Shown here in pieces: positions 45,284-54,201 of a stretch of DNA of 64,000 nucleotides; position 1 is the first letter of the stretch; each line of letters opens with the position of its first letter. The stretch covers positions 291,501-355,500 of the forward strand of contig NZ_WTYO01000001.1 of assembly GCF_009827515.1 (NCBI RefSeq), given 5' to 3'. The notes below the pieces were generated by a model. That model ran no database searches, was not told where the DNA came from, and was given only the letters and a program-made list of their open reading frames with translations. Source of the DNA: Pelagerythrobacter marinus (GTDB lineage: Bacteria > Pseudomonadota > Alphaproteobacteria > Sphingomonadales > Sphingomonadaceae). A program made the position numbers and the translations under genes.

Positions 45284-45934
45284 ATGAATTACGAATTCGA
45301 ATGCGATCGCCTCGATCGTCGGCGGCGCGCGATCGTCGACGCGGCGCGCGCGCTCTTCATCGAACAGGGTTACGAGCGTACGACGCTGGGCCAGATCGTC
45401 GATCGCGCCGGCGGGTCGCTCGCCACCGTCTACAAGCTGTTCGGCAACAAGGAAGGACTGCTGGACGCGGTCGTCTTCGAAAAGGCCGCCTCCGGCGAAA
45501 GCGTGATCCGCGAGGTCGCCGCGCGCCACCGGTCGCCCCCGGCGATGCTGCGCGAGCTGGCGGGCGCGCTCTACGAGCGGTTTCTCGAACCCGACGATGT
45601 CGCGCTCGTGCGGATGGTCATCGCGCGCAGCATCGACGACGTCGATTTCGCCCGGCGCTTCTTCGAAACGACCGCCATGCACACGCGCAAGGCGCTGGAG
45701 GACGTGTTCGTGGAGTGGGCGGACGCCGGCGTCGCGATGTCCGGCCCGCCCGAGGTCCTGTCGGAGATATTCCTCGGCCTGATCATCAGCGACCTCCAGA
45801 ACGACGCGATCAGCCACGGCGTCATGGCCCGGCCCGGTGCGGAGCGGATCGCCGAGCGGACCGAGTTCTTCCTGCGCGGGGCGGGCCTCGACGACGCGCG
45901 CGAAAACCCCGGCCGCGCCGAAACGCCGGCCTAG
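45284..45934 (+). CDS. TetR-family repressor of the efflux operon
   Basis: About 216 residues. The N-terminal helix-turn-helix (RRAIVDAARALFIEQGYERT, GGSLATVYKLFGNKEGLLDA) is typical; the C-terminal domain binds an unknown ligand. I prefer the ATG at 45284 (GGAG nine bases upstream) over 45254 and 45215. Its place opposite the acrA-type gene with a palindrome between is the standard arrangement of local efflux control. It shares CTAG at the end with the convergent Nudix gene. Confidence 0.9.
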   Translation: MNYEFECDRLDRRRRAIVDAARALFIEQGYERTTLGQIVDRAGGSLATVYKLFGNKEGLLDAVVFEKAASGESVIREVAARHRSPPAMLRELAGALYERFLEPDDVALVRMVIARSIDDVDFARRFFETTAMHTRKALEDVFVEWADAGVAMSGPPEVLSEIFLGLIISDLQNDAISHGVMARPGAERIAERTEFFLRGAGLDDARENPGRAETPA

Positions 45935-46701
45935 CTGCGCCGGACCCCGTCGAGCGGCTCCGCCGTCACCGGGTAGCCGAGATTCTCGGGGATGCAGATC
46001 CAGCGCGCCCCGTCGCGCTCTTCCACGAAGGGCGTGATCGTCTGCTGGGGGAAGGCGGCGCAATCGCGCAGCGCGGCGTCGAAATCGGCGAACCCGGCCA
46101 GCCGCTCGAGGTTGCGGCGCGTGGGGAAGATCACCGTCAGATCCCCCCGGTCGGCGGCGGCGAGGGCATCGGCGGCCGTGGTCCAGAACAGGCGCGTGTT
46201 CTCGGTTTCATCGACCGCCACGTCGACTTCGCCGGTGCCGAGGTCCGCGAGGTAGAAGCGCGTGTCGAAGATGCGCGGCAGACGCTCGTTGCGCGGGAAC
46301 CAGCGGGCGAAGGGCACGATCGCGCCCAGGTCGAGCGTCCAGCCGGTGGCGTCGAGCACCGGGGCGAGCGAGCCGGCGTCGAGCAGGATGCGCCGTGCCT
46401 CGCGCGCGCTCCCGCCATCGATCCGGCCCGCGAACCCGATCGCGAGGCCGGTTTCCTCCAGCGTTTCGCGGATCGCGGCGATCCGGTGGGCAGCCTCGTC
46501 CGGGTCGTCGACCTCGGGCAGGGTTGCGGCCAGTGCGCGGTCGGCATCGTCCACGCGGCCACCGGGGAACACGGCGGCCCCGCCGGCGAAGCTCATCGTG
46601 CGCGAACGGATGACCATCAGCAGTTCGGGCGGCGAGCCTTCCGGCCCCTTGCGGAAGACCACGACGGTGGCGGCGGGAATGCCGTTGGGCGTATCGTTCA
46701 T
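45931..46701 (-). CDS. Nudix hydrolase
   Basis: A 256-residue protein of the larger NUDT19-like kind. The Nudix box is stretched: GGAAVFPGGRVDD begins it and AAIRETLEETGL, with the metal-binding glutamates, follows about 30 residues later because of an insertion. It probably cleaves a nucleoside-diphosphate derivative, perhaps CoA or an acyl-CoA. The ATG at 46701 is preferred over a longer frame. Confidence 0.85.
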   Translation of the reverse strand: MNDTPNGIPAATVVVFRKGPEGSPPELLMVIRSRTMSFAGGAAVFPGGRVDDADRALAATLPEVDDPDEAAHRIAAIRETLEETGLAIGFAGRIDGGSAREARRILLDAGSLAPVLDATGWTLDLGAIVPFARWFPRNERLPRIFDTRFYLADLGTGEVDVAVDETENTRLFWTTAADALAAADRGDLTVIFPTRRNLERLAGFADFDAALRDCAAFPQQTITPFVEERDGARWICIPENLGYPVTAEPLDGVRRS

Positions 46702-46801
46702 CGCTGCCAGTGTGGAGCGCGCGCCGTCCGCTGCCAAGGGTGAATCGCCTGTCGGTTTCCTTTACAACCGGCGCGCGGCGTTAACGCCCCTTTACCTTCG
46801 T

Positions 46802-46823
46802 ATCGCGCGGATTCCCGCGCGAT
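46802..46823. repeat. Inverted repeat upstream of the sigma-54 element
   Basis: ATCGCGCGG-ATTC-CCGCGCGAT, perfect 9-base arms, ending 8 bases before the sigma-54-type promoter. It is too close to be a usual activator enhancer; it could be a repressor site or part of a hairpin. Confidence 0.5.
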
Positions 46824-46831
46824 GGCACGCC

Positions 46832-46846
46832 TGGCACGAACAATGC
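46832..46846 (+). promoter_or_regulatory. Sigma-54-type promoter
   Basis: TGGCAC-N5-ATGC matches the -24/-12 consensus TGGCAC-N5-TTGC at all but one position, with correct spacing of GG and GC. No gene starts downstream on this strand; what follows is a hairpin and then a terminator at 46925-46962. Confidence 0.6.
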
Positions 46847-46857
46847 AGCGCGGCGCG

Positions 46858-46962
46858 TACCCAAAGCGGTCTTCGAACAGAGGCGGCGCATCCAGTCTCC
46901 CGGCGCCGCCTCCCCGAACCCAGCAAAATGGCCCGCGCCGGCAGTGCCGGGCGGGCCATTTT
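46858..46962 (+). ncRNA. Candidate sigma-54-dependent small RNA
   Basis: A transcript starting about 12 bases after the promoter would be ~105 nt. It contains a perfect 10-bp hairpin (GAGGCGGCGC 46880-46889 with GCGCCGCCTC 46903-46912) whose 13-base loop carries TCTCCC, able to pair with purine-rich ribosome sites, then a strong terminator. No open frame fits. This is inference from promoter-hairpin-terminator order; no known family is recognised. Confidence 0.45.
46925..46962. terminator. Bidirectional terminator between small RNA and grxD
   Basis: AAAATGGCCCGC and GCGGGCCATTTT form a 12-bp stem around GCCGGCAGTGCCGG. The A- and T-tracts let it end both the rightward candidate RNA and the leftward glutaredoxin operon, whose stop is at 46982. 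Confidence 0.85.
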
Positions 46963-46981
46963 CATCGCATGGGGCGGACGG

Positions 46982-47308
46982 TCAGGCCTTGGCGACCTGC
47001 TTGTCGTCGAGCATCTGCTGCAGTTCGCCGGCTTCGAACATCTCCATCATGATGTCGCTGCCGCCGACGAATTCGCCCTTCACGTAAAGCTGCGGGATCG
47101 TGGGCCAGTCCGAATAGGCCTTGATTCCCTGCCGGATTTCCATGTCCTGCAGGACATCGACGCCCTCGAAGGCGACGCCGCAGTGGTCGAGGATCGCGAC
47201 CGCGCGGCTGGAAAAGCCGCACTGCGGGAACAGCGGCGTTCCCTTCATGAAGAGCACCACGTCGTTCTTGCCGACGATGTCGGTGATGCGTTCGTTGATA
47301 TCGGCCAT
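46982..47308 (-). CDS. grxD: Monothiol glutaredoxin, Grx4 family
   Basis: A 108-residue protein with the CGFS active site (Cys30) and the glutathione/2Fe-2S contacts WPTIPQLYV and GGSDI. Grx4 proteins carry and deliver Fe-S clusters, often in a complex with BolA, whose gene lies 34 bases upstream on the same strand. Confidence 0.95.
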   Translation of the reverse strand: MADINERITDIVGKNDVVLFMKGTPLFPQCGFSSRAVAILDHCGVAFEGVDVLQDMEIRQGIKAYSDWPTIPQLYVKGEFVGGSDIMMEMFEAGELQQMLDDKQVAKA

Positions 47309-47342
47309 GGAGACTTTCCGTTCAGGTATCGTGTCGTGAACG

Positions 47343-47576
47343 TCAGGTGGGCACTTCGGTCGTGAGTTGCAAGGCGTGAAGCACGCCGCCCATCTTCCCG
47401 CCGAGCGCGTCGTAGACCATCTTGTGCTGCTGCACCCGGGTCTTGCCCGCGAACTGAGGGGCGACGACGCGCGCGGCCCAGTGGTCCCCGTCGCCGGCGA
47501 GGTCGGTCATGACCACTTCCGCGCCGGGCAGCGCGGCCTTGATCATGCCTTCGATTTCCGGGCCGGACATCGGCAT
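47343..47576 (-). CDS. BolA family protein
   Basis: A 77-residue BolA-fold protein; GDHWAARVVAPQFAGKTRVQ and the HKMVYDAL helix are conserved. It contributes a histidine ligand to mixed Grx-BolA 2Fe-2S complexes that sense or hand over iron-sulfur clusters. Between grxD and the zeta-protein gene, 7 bases from the latter. Confidence 0.92.
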   Translation of the reverse strand: MPMSGPEIEGMIKAALPGAEVVMTDLAGDGDHWAARVVAPQFAGKTRVQQHKMVYDALGGKMGGVLHALQLTTEVPT

Positions 47577-47583
47577 GGCGCGA

Positions 47584-47907
47584 TCAGCTCTCGCTCATCA
47601 GCTGGCGCTTCGCCTCGACCGTCTTTTCCTCCAGCTTGGCCCGGATGTCGGCTTCGCTGACGTTGCAGTCGGCGGCGGTGAGATCGCCCAGGAGCTTGCG
47701 GATCACGTCCTCGTCGCCCGCTTCCTCGAAATCGGCCTGGACGACGGCCTTCTTGTAGGCGTCGGCTTCCTCGGCGGTCAGGCCCATCAGCCCGGCGGCC
47801 CATTCGCCCAGCAGCCGGTTGCGCCGGGCGGCGACGCGGAAGGCGGTTTCCTCGTCCATCGCGAACTTGGCTTCTTCCGCGCGCTCGCGATCCTTGAAGT
47901 CGGTCAT
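47584..47907 (-). CDS. F1-ATPase zeta-subunit family protein (DUF1476)
   Basis: A 107-residue helical protein. FKDRERAEEAKFAMDEE near the N-terminus and NRLLGEWAAGLMGL are typical of DUF1476, shown in Paracoccus to be the zeta inhibitor that blocks ATP hydrolysis by the F1-ATPase. Leads a three-gene unit with bolA and grxD. Confidence 0.9.
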   Translation of the reverse strand: MTDFKDRERAEEAKFAMDEETAFRVAARRNRLLGEWAAGLMGLTAEEADAYKKAVVQADFEEAGDEDVIRKLLGDLTAADCNVSEADIRAKLEEKTVEAKRQLMSES

Positions 47908-48006
47908 GCAGTCCTCTCGAGAGGGGTGGGTTCTGGCGACGGGATAGAGGCAGGCCCCGCGCGGGGCAAGCGCGCAATCGCGCCCCGCCGCGCGGGAAGG
48001 CCCGCG

Positions 48007-49005
48007 TCAGTCCATCGTCACGACCAGCTTGCCCACGGCCTGGCGGTTTTCCAGCCTCGCGATCGCCTCGCCCCCGCGCTCCAGCGGGAAGGTCTCGGAG
48101 ATCAGCGGATCGATCTTGCCCGCCTGCAGCAGTTCGAACAGCTCGTCCGCCTGGGCGCGGAACCGCTCCGGCTCGCGCGCAGTGAAGGCGCCCCAGAACA
48201 CGCCGCAGATATCGCACGATTTCAGCAGGGTCAGGTTGAGCGGCATTTTCGCGATTCCCGCCGGGAAGCCGACCACGAGGAAGCGCCCCTCCCACGCGAT
48301 CGCGCGCAGCGCCGGTTCCGAATACTGCCCGCCGACGATGTCGTAGACGATGTTCGCGCCTTCGGGGCCGCAGGCGGCCTTGAACTTGCCGGCCAGTTCC
48401 TTGCTGGCCGCCTTGTCCATCTCCCCGCGGGGATAGATCACCACGTCGTCCGCCCCGGCCTTGCGCGCGACTTCGCCCTTCTCCTCGCTCGAGACGGCGG
48501 CGATCACGCGCGCGCCGAAGGCCTTGCCCAGCTCGATCGCCGACAGGCCGACCCCGCCCGCCGCGCCGAGGATCAGCAGCACGTCGCCTTCCTTGATGTG
48601 CCCACGATCCTTCAGGCCGTGGATCGTCGTGCCGTAGGTCATCATCAGCGAGGCGGCCTTTTCGAACGGCACGCCTTCGGGCACCTTGAACATGCGCCCG
48701 GCCTGAACGCAGACTTTCTCCGCCAGGCCGCCGTTGCCGATCCCGGCCAGGACCCGGTCGCCGACCTGCCAGCCTTCCACCCCGTCGCCCAGCGCGGCGA
48801 CGACCCCGGCGATCTCGCCCCCGGGGGCATAGGGCCGCTCCGGCTTGAACTGGTAGAGGTCGCGGATCATCAGCGTGTCGGGGAAGTTGATCGCGCAGGC
48901 CTTCACGTCGACCAGCACTTCGCCCGGGCCGGGCGCGGGCACCTCGACTTCGTCGAGCGTCAGCGTTTCCGGGCCTCCGACGGCGTGGGTGCGAAGAGCT
49001 TTCAT
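48007..49005 (-). CDS. NADPH:quinone oxidoreductase family protein
   Basis: A 332-residue zinc-free medium-chain dehydrogenase/reductase. The Rossmann motif [18 protein letters not shown] binds NAD(P)[13 protein letters not shown] is a family signature and the zinc-binding cysteines are lacking. It reduces quinones or enones. Its start overlaps the leuD stop (ATGA), so it is the last gene of the leu operon. Confidence 0.9.
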   Translation of the reverse strand: MKALRTHAVGGPETLTLDEVEVPAPGPGEVLVDVKACAINFPDTLMIRDLYQFKPERPYAPGGEIAGVVAALGDGVEGWQVGDRVLAGIGNGGLAEKVCVQAGRMFKVPEGVPFEKAASLMMTYGTTIHGLKDRGHIKEGDVLLILGAAGGVGLSAIELGKAFGARVIAAVSSEEKGEVARKAGADDVVIYPRGEMDKAASKELAGKFKAACGPEGANIVYDIVGGQYSEPALRAIAWEGRFLVVGFPAGIAKMPLNLTLLKSCDICGVFWGAFTAREPERFRAQADELFELLQAGKIDPLISETFPLERGGEAIARLENRQAVGKLVVTMD

Positions 49006-49604
49006 GCGGCATTCTCCCTAGGTTCTGCGAGCCAGGGCATGTCGCGCGCCTGGCGTTTCTCGTAGGCGGCGATCGCGTCGCCGCGTTCCAGCGTCAGGCC
49101 CACTTCGTCGAGCCCCTCCAGCAGGCAATGCTTGCGGAAGGCGTCGATTTCGAAGGTGAAGCGGTCCTGGAAAGGAGTCGTCACGGTCTGGTTCTCGAGG
49201 TCGAGCGACACCGGATCGGTGCGCGCGACCTCCAGCAGGCGATCGACCTGTTCCTGGGGGAGGGAGACTGCAAGGATTCCGTTCTTGAACGCGTTGCCGG
49301 CGAAGATGTCGGAGAAGCTGGGCGCGATCACCGCCCGGATGCCGAGGTCGAGCAGCGCCCAGGCGGCATGTTCGCGGCTCGACCCGCAGCCGAAGTTGTC
49401 GCCCGCGATCAGGATCGGCGCGCCGGCGAAGTCGGGATCGTCGAACGGGTTGCCCGGCTGGCCGCGCAGCGATTCGAACGCGCCCTTGCCAAGCCCTTCG
49501 CGCGTGACCGTCTTCAGCCAGTGCGCCGGGATGATGACGTCGGTATCGACATTCTTGGTGCCGAGCGGGATCGCGCGGCCCTCGATGGTCGAGACCGGCT
49601 CCAT
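49002..49604 (-). CDS. leuD: 3-isopropylmalate dehydratase small subunit
   Basis: A 200-residue swivel domain. [34 protein letters not shown] and [15 protein letters not shown] are the LeuD signatures. With LeuC it isomerises 2-isopropylmalate to 3-isopropylmalate in leucine synthesis. The start overlaps the stop of a 55-residue membrane protein gene (ATGA). Confidence 0.96.
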   Translation of the reverse strand: MEPVSTIEGRAIPLGTKNVDTDVIIPAHWLKTVTREGLGKGAFESLRGQPGNPFDDPDFAGAPILIAGDNFGCGSSREHAAWALLDLGIRAVIAPSFSDIFAGNAFKNGILAVSLPQEQVDRLLEVARTDPVSLDLENQTVTTPFQDRFTFEIDAFRKHCLLEGLDEVGLTLERGDAIAAYEKRQARDMPWLAEPRENAA

Positions 49605-49771
49605 CAGTCGGTTTCCGGCTTTTCGCCGGAGGGGATCGGCCCGGGCTGGGTCGGCGTGTTCTTCGCCTTGCGCTTGGACGCATAAAGCAGCGCGGCGGCC
49701 ACGGCGGCGGAGCCGATCGCGCCGGCGAGCGCGGCCTTTCCGCCAAGCGATGAGGGGAGCTTCCTGGTCAT
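49604..49771 (-). CDS. Small single-helix membrane protein in the leu operon
   Basis: A 55-residue protein not reached by usual length limits. It begins [11 protein letters not shown], has one hydrophobic Ala-rich helix ([16 protein letters not shown], ~residues 16-31), a basic stop (SKRKAK) and a Pro-rich tail. Its TGA overlaps the leuD ATG, which argues for real translation. Function unknown. Confidence 0.65.
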   Translation of the reverse strand: MTRKLPSSLGGKAALAGAIGSAAVAAALLYASKRKAKNTPTQPGPIPSGEKPETD

Positions 49772-49811
49772 GCCCTATCCCATGCGCGGCTGCCCGAATC
49801 TTGGCAAGGGG

Positions 49812-50306
49812 TCACCCGAGGAAATCCGCTAGCCGTCCCCAAAGACGCTCTTTCTCGGCCAGGGGCATGGCGGCATGGGCGGGGGACGAGGAAGGCAGGT
49901 CGACGAGCGCCAGCCCGGCCCGGCCGGCCAGTTGGGGCCGCCCGATCGCGGCGCTCTTGCGCCCGTTGAAGGCCACGGCGCGCAAGTCGGGCAGGGTGGC
50001 GACGAGGGCGGCCAGCGGGGCGTGCTCCGCCTCGCGGATCGCGGAATCGAGGCTGCCGCTGCGCCGGGCGGAGGCGACCGTGTCCCACAGCGCGATCCGG
50101 TGCGCCTTGAGCGCGGCCAGCCGCTCCTCGTAGCCGCGCGATACCAGGTCCACCCCGATCGCCTTGCCGACGAGGTGCCAGAACCGGTTGCGCGGGTGGG
50201 CGTAGTAACGGCGCGCGGCGAGCGAGGCCTCGCCCGGCAGGCTGCCCAGGATCAGCAGGCGCGCATCGGGCGCGGCGAGCGGGGCGAAGGCCGCCTTGCG
50301 CGTCAA
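49812..50306 (-). CDS. DNA-deoxyinosine glycosylase (UDG family 6-like)
   Basis: A 164-residue uracil-glycosylase-fold protein with LLILGSLPGEASLAARRYYAHPRNRFW and a C-terminal DLPSSSPAHA, matching the hypoxanthine-DNA glycosylase family that removes deaminated adenine. The start is a TTG overlapping the previous stop (TTGA), an unusual but coupled start. Located within the leu operon. Confidence 0.85.
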   Translation of the reverse strand: MTRKAAFAPLAAPDARLLILGSLPGEASLAARRYYAHPRNRFWHLVGKAIGVDLVSRGYEERLAALKAHRIALWDTVASARRSGSLDSAIREAEHAPLAALVATLPDLRAVAFNGRKSAAIGRPQLAGRAGLALVDLPSSSPAHAAMPLAEKERLWGRLADFLG

Positions 50307-50707
50307 AACGCCTTGCCGTCGCCGATGCGGCCGGTCCCCGTCTCGATGAACGCGTCGTCCGCTTCGAACACGCAGCGCCCGTCCTGGTAGGTGACTTCCA
50401 CCCCGTCCAGCTCGTCCTGCACGAACAGCCGGGTGTTGACGCCGATCCGGTCCAGCGCGTGCGCGGCACTGGCGGTGTAATGCGTGGCCGATCCGCAGCG
50501 CGGGCAGAAGTGGAGGACGAGCCAGGGATCGTCGAGATCCTCGCGCCTGTAGTCCGCGACCGCGCCGTCCACGCGCACCGCCGCCGGATCGTAGTAGCCC
50601 CAGGCCGCGCCCGAACAGCGACACAGGCGGCAGTTGCAGATCCCGACCCGGTCCGGCGGGCCGGGCACCTCGATCCGCACGCGGCGGCAGAGGCAGTGGC
50701 CGATCAC
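50303..50707 (-). CDS. GFA-family zinc protein (glutathione-dependent formaldehyde-activating-like)
   Basis: A 134-residue protein from a GTG overlapping the leuC stop (GTGA). Zinc ligands are in [17 protein letters not shown] and [12 protein letters not shown]. Family members include glutathione-formaldehyde adduct synthases, but most have unknown substrates. Second gene of the leu operon. Confidence 0.88.
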   Translation of the reverse strand: MIGHCLCRRVRIEVPGPPDRVGICNCRLCRCSGAAWGYYDPAAVRVDGAVADYRREDLDDPWLVLHFCPRCGSATHYTASAAHALDRIGVNTRLFVQDELDGVEVTYQDGRCVFEADDAFIETGTGRIGDGKAF

Positions 50708-52134
50708 GCCAGTTCGCGCACGTCCGCCAGGCGCCCGGTCACCGCCGCGGCGGCGGCCATCGCGGGGCTGACCAGGTGGGTGCGCGCGCCCGGCCCCTGG
50801 CGGCCGACGAAGTTGCGGTTGCTGGTGCTGGCGCAGCGTTCGCCCGCCGGCACCTTGTCGGGGTTCATCGCGAGGCAGGCGGAACAGCCCGGCTCGCGCC
50901 ATTCGAGGCCCGCCGCGGTGAAGACCCTGTCCAGCCCCTCGGCCTCCGCCTGGCGCTTGACCAGCCCCGATCCGGGCACGACGATCGCCCACTTCACGCC
51001 GGGCGCCTTGTGCCGGCCGCGCAGGACCTCGGCCGCGGCGCGCAAGTCCTCGATCCGGCTGTTGGTGCAGCTGCCGATGAAGACGTTCTCGATCGCGACG
51101 TCGGCCAGCCGCTGGCCCGGTTCCAGCCCCATGTAGGCGAGCGACTTGCGCGCGGCCTCCTGCTTGGCCGGATCGGCGAAGCTCTCCGGCGCCGGCACGC
51201 GTCCGCCGATCGGGACGACGTCTTCCGGGCTCGTGCCCCAGGTCACCGTGGGCTCGATATCGGCGGCATCGATGGTGACCGACTTGTCGAACGCGGCCCC
51301 CTCGTCGGTCCGCAGCGTGCGCCACCAGGCGAGCGCGCGGTCCCAGTCCGCCCCGCGCGGGGCATAGGGCCGGCCTTCGAGGTAGGCGAAAGTCACCTCG
51401 TCCGGCGCGATCAGGCCGGCGCGCGCGCCGCCCTCGATGCTCATGTTGCAGACCGTCAGGCGGCCTTCGACGCTCATCTCCTCGAACACGCGGCCGCGAT
51501 ACTCGATCACGTGGCCGGTGCCGCCCGCGGTGCCGATCACTCCGATCACGTGCAGGATCAGGTCCTTCGGCGTGACGCCGGGGCCCAGCGCGCCCTCGAC
51601 CCGGACTTCCATCGTCTTCGACTTGCGCAGCAGCAGGGTCTGCGTGGCGAGCACGTGTTCGACCTCGCTCGTGCCGATGCCGAACGCAAGCGCGCCGATC
51701 CCGCCGTGCGCGGCAGTGTGGCTGTCGCCGCAGACGATCGTGGCCCCGGGCAGCGAGAAGCCCTGTTCGGGGCCGACGACGTGGACGATGCCCTGTTCGG
51801 GCGCGGTCGCGCCGATGTGGCGAATGCCGAAATCGGGGGCATTGCGCTCCAGCGCGGCGAGCTGGGCCGCGCTCTGCGGGTCGGCGATCGGCAATCGCTT
51901 GCCCGCCGCATCGACCCGCGCCGTGGTCGGCACGTTGTGGTCGGGCACGGCCAGCGTCAGGTCCGGCCGGCGAACCGTGCGGCCGCTGGCGCGCAGCGAT
52001 TCGAATGCCTGGGGGCTGGTGACCTCGTGGACGAGGTGGCGATCGATGAAGACCAGGCTGGTCCCGTCGTCGCGCGTTTCCACGACGTGGGCGTCCCAGA
52101 TCTTCTCGTACATCGTGCGGGGGGCGCTTGCCAT
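50704..52134 (-). CDS. leuC: 3-isopropylmalate dehydratase large subunit
   Basis: A 476-residue aconitase-type protein. The 4Fe-4S cysteines lie in [11 protein letters not shown] and [30 protein letters not shown] and [13 protein letters not shown] are typical. It forms the enzyme with LeuD, encoded ~1.1 kb further along the operon. An ATG at 52113 is a possible later start. Confidence 0.96.
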   Translation of the reverse strand: MASAPRTMYEKIWDAHVVETRDDGTSLVFIDRHLVHEVTSPQAFESLRASGRTVRRPDLTLAVPDHNVPTTARVDAAGKRLPIADPQSAAQLAALERNAPDFGIRHIGATAPEQGIVHVVGPEQGFSLPGATIVCGDSHTAAHGGIGALAFGIGTSEVEHVLATQTLLLRKSKTMEVRVEGALGPGVTPKDLILHVIGVIGTAGGTGHVIEYRGRVFEEMSVEGRLTVCNMSIEGGARAGLIAPDEVTFAYLEGRPYAPRGADWDRALAWWRTLRTDEGAAFDKSVTIDAADIEPTVTWGTSPEDVVPIGGRVPAPESFADPAKQEAARKSLAYMGLEPGQRLADVAIENVFIGSCTNSRIEDLRAAAEVLRGRHKAPGVKWAIVVPGSGLVKRQAEAEGLDRVFTAAGLEWREPGCSACLAMNPDKVPAGERCASTSNRNFVGRQGPGARTHLVSPAMAAAAAVTGRLADVRELA

Positions 52135-52267
52135 GGGACCGGGCTATGCCCCCTGCCCGGGGGCGGCAAGATGGGAAAACTTGGCCGCGATCAAGGCTTG
52201 CGGGAGGCGGCCCGACCGGGGCGAGATTTGCAATGCAATCGCAACGCTTTTCTGGTAGCTTACAGGC

Positions 52268-52669
52268 ATGTCAGCAAAACCCTTTGCCTTTCCGATCAAG
52301 GTCGCGCCCGAAGACATCGACTTCATGGGCCACGTCAACAACGCGCGCTATCTCAACTGGGTGCAGGATGCCGTCCTCGCGCACTGGCGCAAGCTCGCCC
52401 CGGCGGACGAGGTGGCGAGCAAGGCGTGGGTCGCGCTCAAGCACGAGATCACCTATCGCAAGCCCGCCTTCCTCGAAGACGACGTGATCGCGCGCACCGT
52501 GCTCGAAAGCATCAAGGGCGCGCGCGCGTTCTACTCCACCGTCATCCACCGGGGGGAGGAAGTGCTGGCCGAAGTGAAGTCGAGCTGGTGCTGCATCGAT
52601 GCCGAGACGCTGCGCCCCGCGCGGATCGGCGAAGAGGTGGCACGGTTCTTCTTCCCGCGCGAGCAATAG
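52268..52669 (+). CDS. Acyl-CoA thioesterase (hotdog fold)
   Basis: A 133-residue hotdog protein of the 4-hydroxybenzoyl-CoA thioesterase/YbgC kind: DFMGHVNNARYLNWVQDAVL carries the catalytic region and KHEITYRKPAFLEDD follows. It hydrolyses acyl-CoA esters. Divergent from leuC; crtZ starts 18 bases downstream. Confidence 0.88.
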   Translation: MSAKPFAFPIKVAPEDIDFMGHVNNARYLNWVQDAVLAHWRKLAPADEVASKAWVALKHEITYRKPAFLEDDVIARTVLESIKGARAFYSTVIHRGEEVLAEVKSSWCCIDAETLRPARIGEEVARFFFPREQ

Positions 52670-52687
52670 CGTATAAGGGATCGCGCC

Positions 52688-53206
52688 ATGAGCGTGATCG
52701 CAGCCGTCCTGATCGTATTCGCCACCATCGTCGCGATGGAAGGCGTCGCCTGGGCCAGCCACAAGTACGTGATGCACGGGTTCGCCTGGGCCTGGCACCG
52801 CGACCACCACGAACCGCACGGCAACGTGCTGGAGAAGAACGACCTCTTCGCCCTCGTCGGCGCGGCGATGAGCATTGCGATGTTCGCGCTCGGCAGCCCG
52901 TGGATCATGGGCGAGGGGGCCTGGCCGCCCGCGACCTGGATCGGGCTGGGCATTCTCGCTTACGGCGTGATCTACACGCTGGTGCACGACGGGCTGGTTC
53001 ACCAGCGCTATTTCCGCTGGGTTCCGCGCAGCGGCTATGCCCGCCGGCTGGTCCAGGCGCACAGGCTGCACCACGCGACGGTGGGGAAGGAAGGCGGGGT
53101 CAGCTTCGGCTTCGTCTTCGCGCGCGACCCGGCCCGCTTGAAAGCGGAGCTGAAGGCCCAGCGCGAGGCGGGGATCGCCGTGGTCCGCGACAGCGCCGGC
53201 GCCTGA
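52688..53206 (+). CDS. crtZ: Beta-carotene hydroxylase
   Basis: A 172-residue membrane di-iron enzyme. Four histidine clusters are present: HKYVMH, HRDHHEPH, HDGLVHQR and HRLHHA. It hydroxylates the beta-rings of carotene to make zeaxanthin, typical of yellow-orange erythrobacters. No other carotenoid gene is adjacent; it may be co-transcribed with the thioesterase. Confidence 0.95.
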   Translation: MSVIAAVLIVFATIVAMEGVAWASHKYVMHGFAWAWHRDHHEPHGNVLEKNDLFALVGAAMSIAMFALGSPWIMGEGAWPPATWIGLGILAYGVIYTLVHDGLVHQRYFRWVPRSGYARRLVQAHRLHHATVGKEGGVSFGFVFARDPARLKAELKAQREAGIAVVRDSAGA

Positions 53207-53260
53207 TCGCGCGCGCCGAAGGTCGCACGGGCGCGTTACGCATAGTGCGCGTGTCGAAAG

Positions 53261-53356
53261 CGTGACCTTCCGTGAAATCGCCCGGCAAACCAGCGTCTTG
53301 CACGGCATGCCGCGACGCCGGTCGTGACCTTTCGCCGCGCCGCCGCGCGTGACCTT
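53261..53356. repeat. Three CGTGACCTT repeats downstream of crtZ
   Basis: CGTGACCTT occurs at 53261, 53323 and 53348 on the plus strand, and GAAGGTCGCAC at 53218 is an inverted relative. The 289-base stretch 53207-53495 between crtZ and the convergent DUF454 gene holds no credible gene. The repeats may be a regulatory cluster or degenerate repeat remains. Confidence 0.45.
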
Positions 53357-53495
53357 CGGCGCCTGCATTGGGGCCAGCGCGCAGCAGGGCCGGCGCCGAT
53401 GCGGCGAATCCAACGGGGCGCGATGGGCGGTCATGCCCGCCGGTCTGGCAGATTGATACGATGTAGGAAAACGCGGCGCGCGTTGCCCCGCGCGA

Positions 53496-53843
53496 TCACT
53501 CGTTCCGCGTGGCGATCCAGGTGCCGCAGGTGACGAGGATCGCGATCGAGATCCAGTACCACGGGTGGCCCAGCGTGTACCAGGTGAAGACCGTGCCGAC
53601 GGTCATCGCCCCGATCGCCATCGTCTTCGCGCGGCGGCTGATCGCGCGCCTTTCGCGCCAGTCGCGGATCTGCGGCCCCCAGTGCGGGTGATCGAGAATC
53701 CGGCGTTCCCATTCCGGGTTGCTGCGCGCGAAGCAATAGACCGCGAGCAGGAGGAAGGGGACGGTCGGCATCAGCGGCAGGAAAGCGCCGAGCGCGCCCA
53801 GCGCCACCGCGACGATGCCTGCGGCGAGATAGATCCGGCGCAC
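53496..53843 (-). CDS. YbaN/DUF454 family inner-membrane protein
   Basis: A 115-residue protein with three or four hydrophobic helices. GAFLPLMPTVPFLLLAVYCFARSN and HPHWGPQIRDWRERRAI are hallmarks of DUF454. The function of the family is unknown. Confidence 0.88.
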   Translation of the reverse strand: MRRIYLAAGIVAVALGALGAFLPLMPTVPFLLLAVYCFARSNPEWERRILDHPHWGPQIRDWRERRAISRRAKTMAIGAMTVGTVFTWYTLGHPWYWISIAILVTCGTWIATRNE

Positions 53844-53896
53844 GATTCCCCCCCTTGAACCCGATGTGCCCGCCCGCCGGGGCCGCCGGCGCGATC

Positions 53897-54055
53897 CTAG
53901 CGCACGTAGTTGACGTAGACCGCGTGAATCAGGCCGGGGACGAACAGGATGATCGTCAGGATCAGGTTTATCAGGAAATCCTTGTTCAGCCCATGCTTCA
54001 GCGCCACGCCCAGCGGCGGCAGCAGGATGGTGGCGATAAGAATGATGATCGGCAT
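53897..54055 (-). CDS. YqaE/Pmp3 family small membrane protein
   Basis: A 52-residue protein with two hydrophobic helices and the signature LLPPLGVALKHGL. Pmp3-type proteins influence membrane potential and stress tolerance in other organisms. GGAG lies before the ATG. Confidence 0.88.
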   Translation of the reverse strand: MPIIILIATILLPPLGVALKHGLNKDFLINLILTIILFVPGLIHAVYVNYVR

Positions 54056-54201
54056 GAATGAACGCTCCTTGCTGTTCAGGCTGTCCGGGCTGGCCGGGCT
54101 GTCCGGGGCCGGCGCGGCCGCGTCCCGCCGGGGCGGGGCGTGCCGGCCGCGCGGGCCGTTTACCTGACAGCGTTCTCGCGCGCCTGCGGTTCCGCCGCCG
54201 G

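Noticed and set aside
40440-45287. A 1615-codon open frame on the plus strand
   Set aside because: It is antisense to the three efflux genes, which have clear domains; its composition (Arg, His, Gly, Gln) is that of a GC-rich shadow frame.
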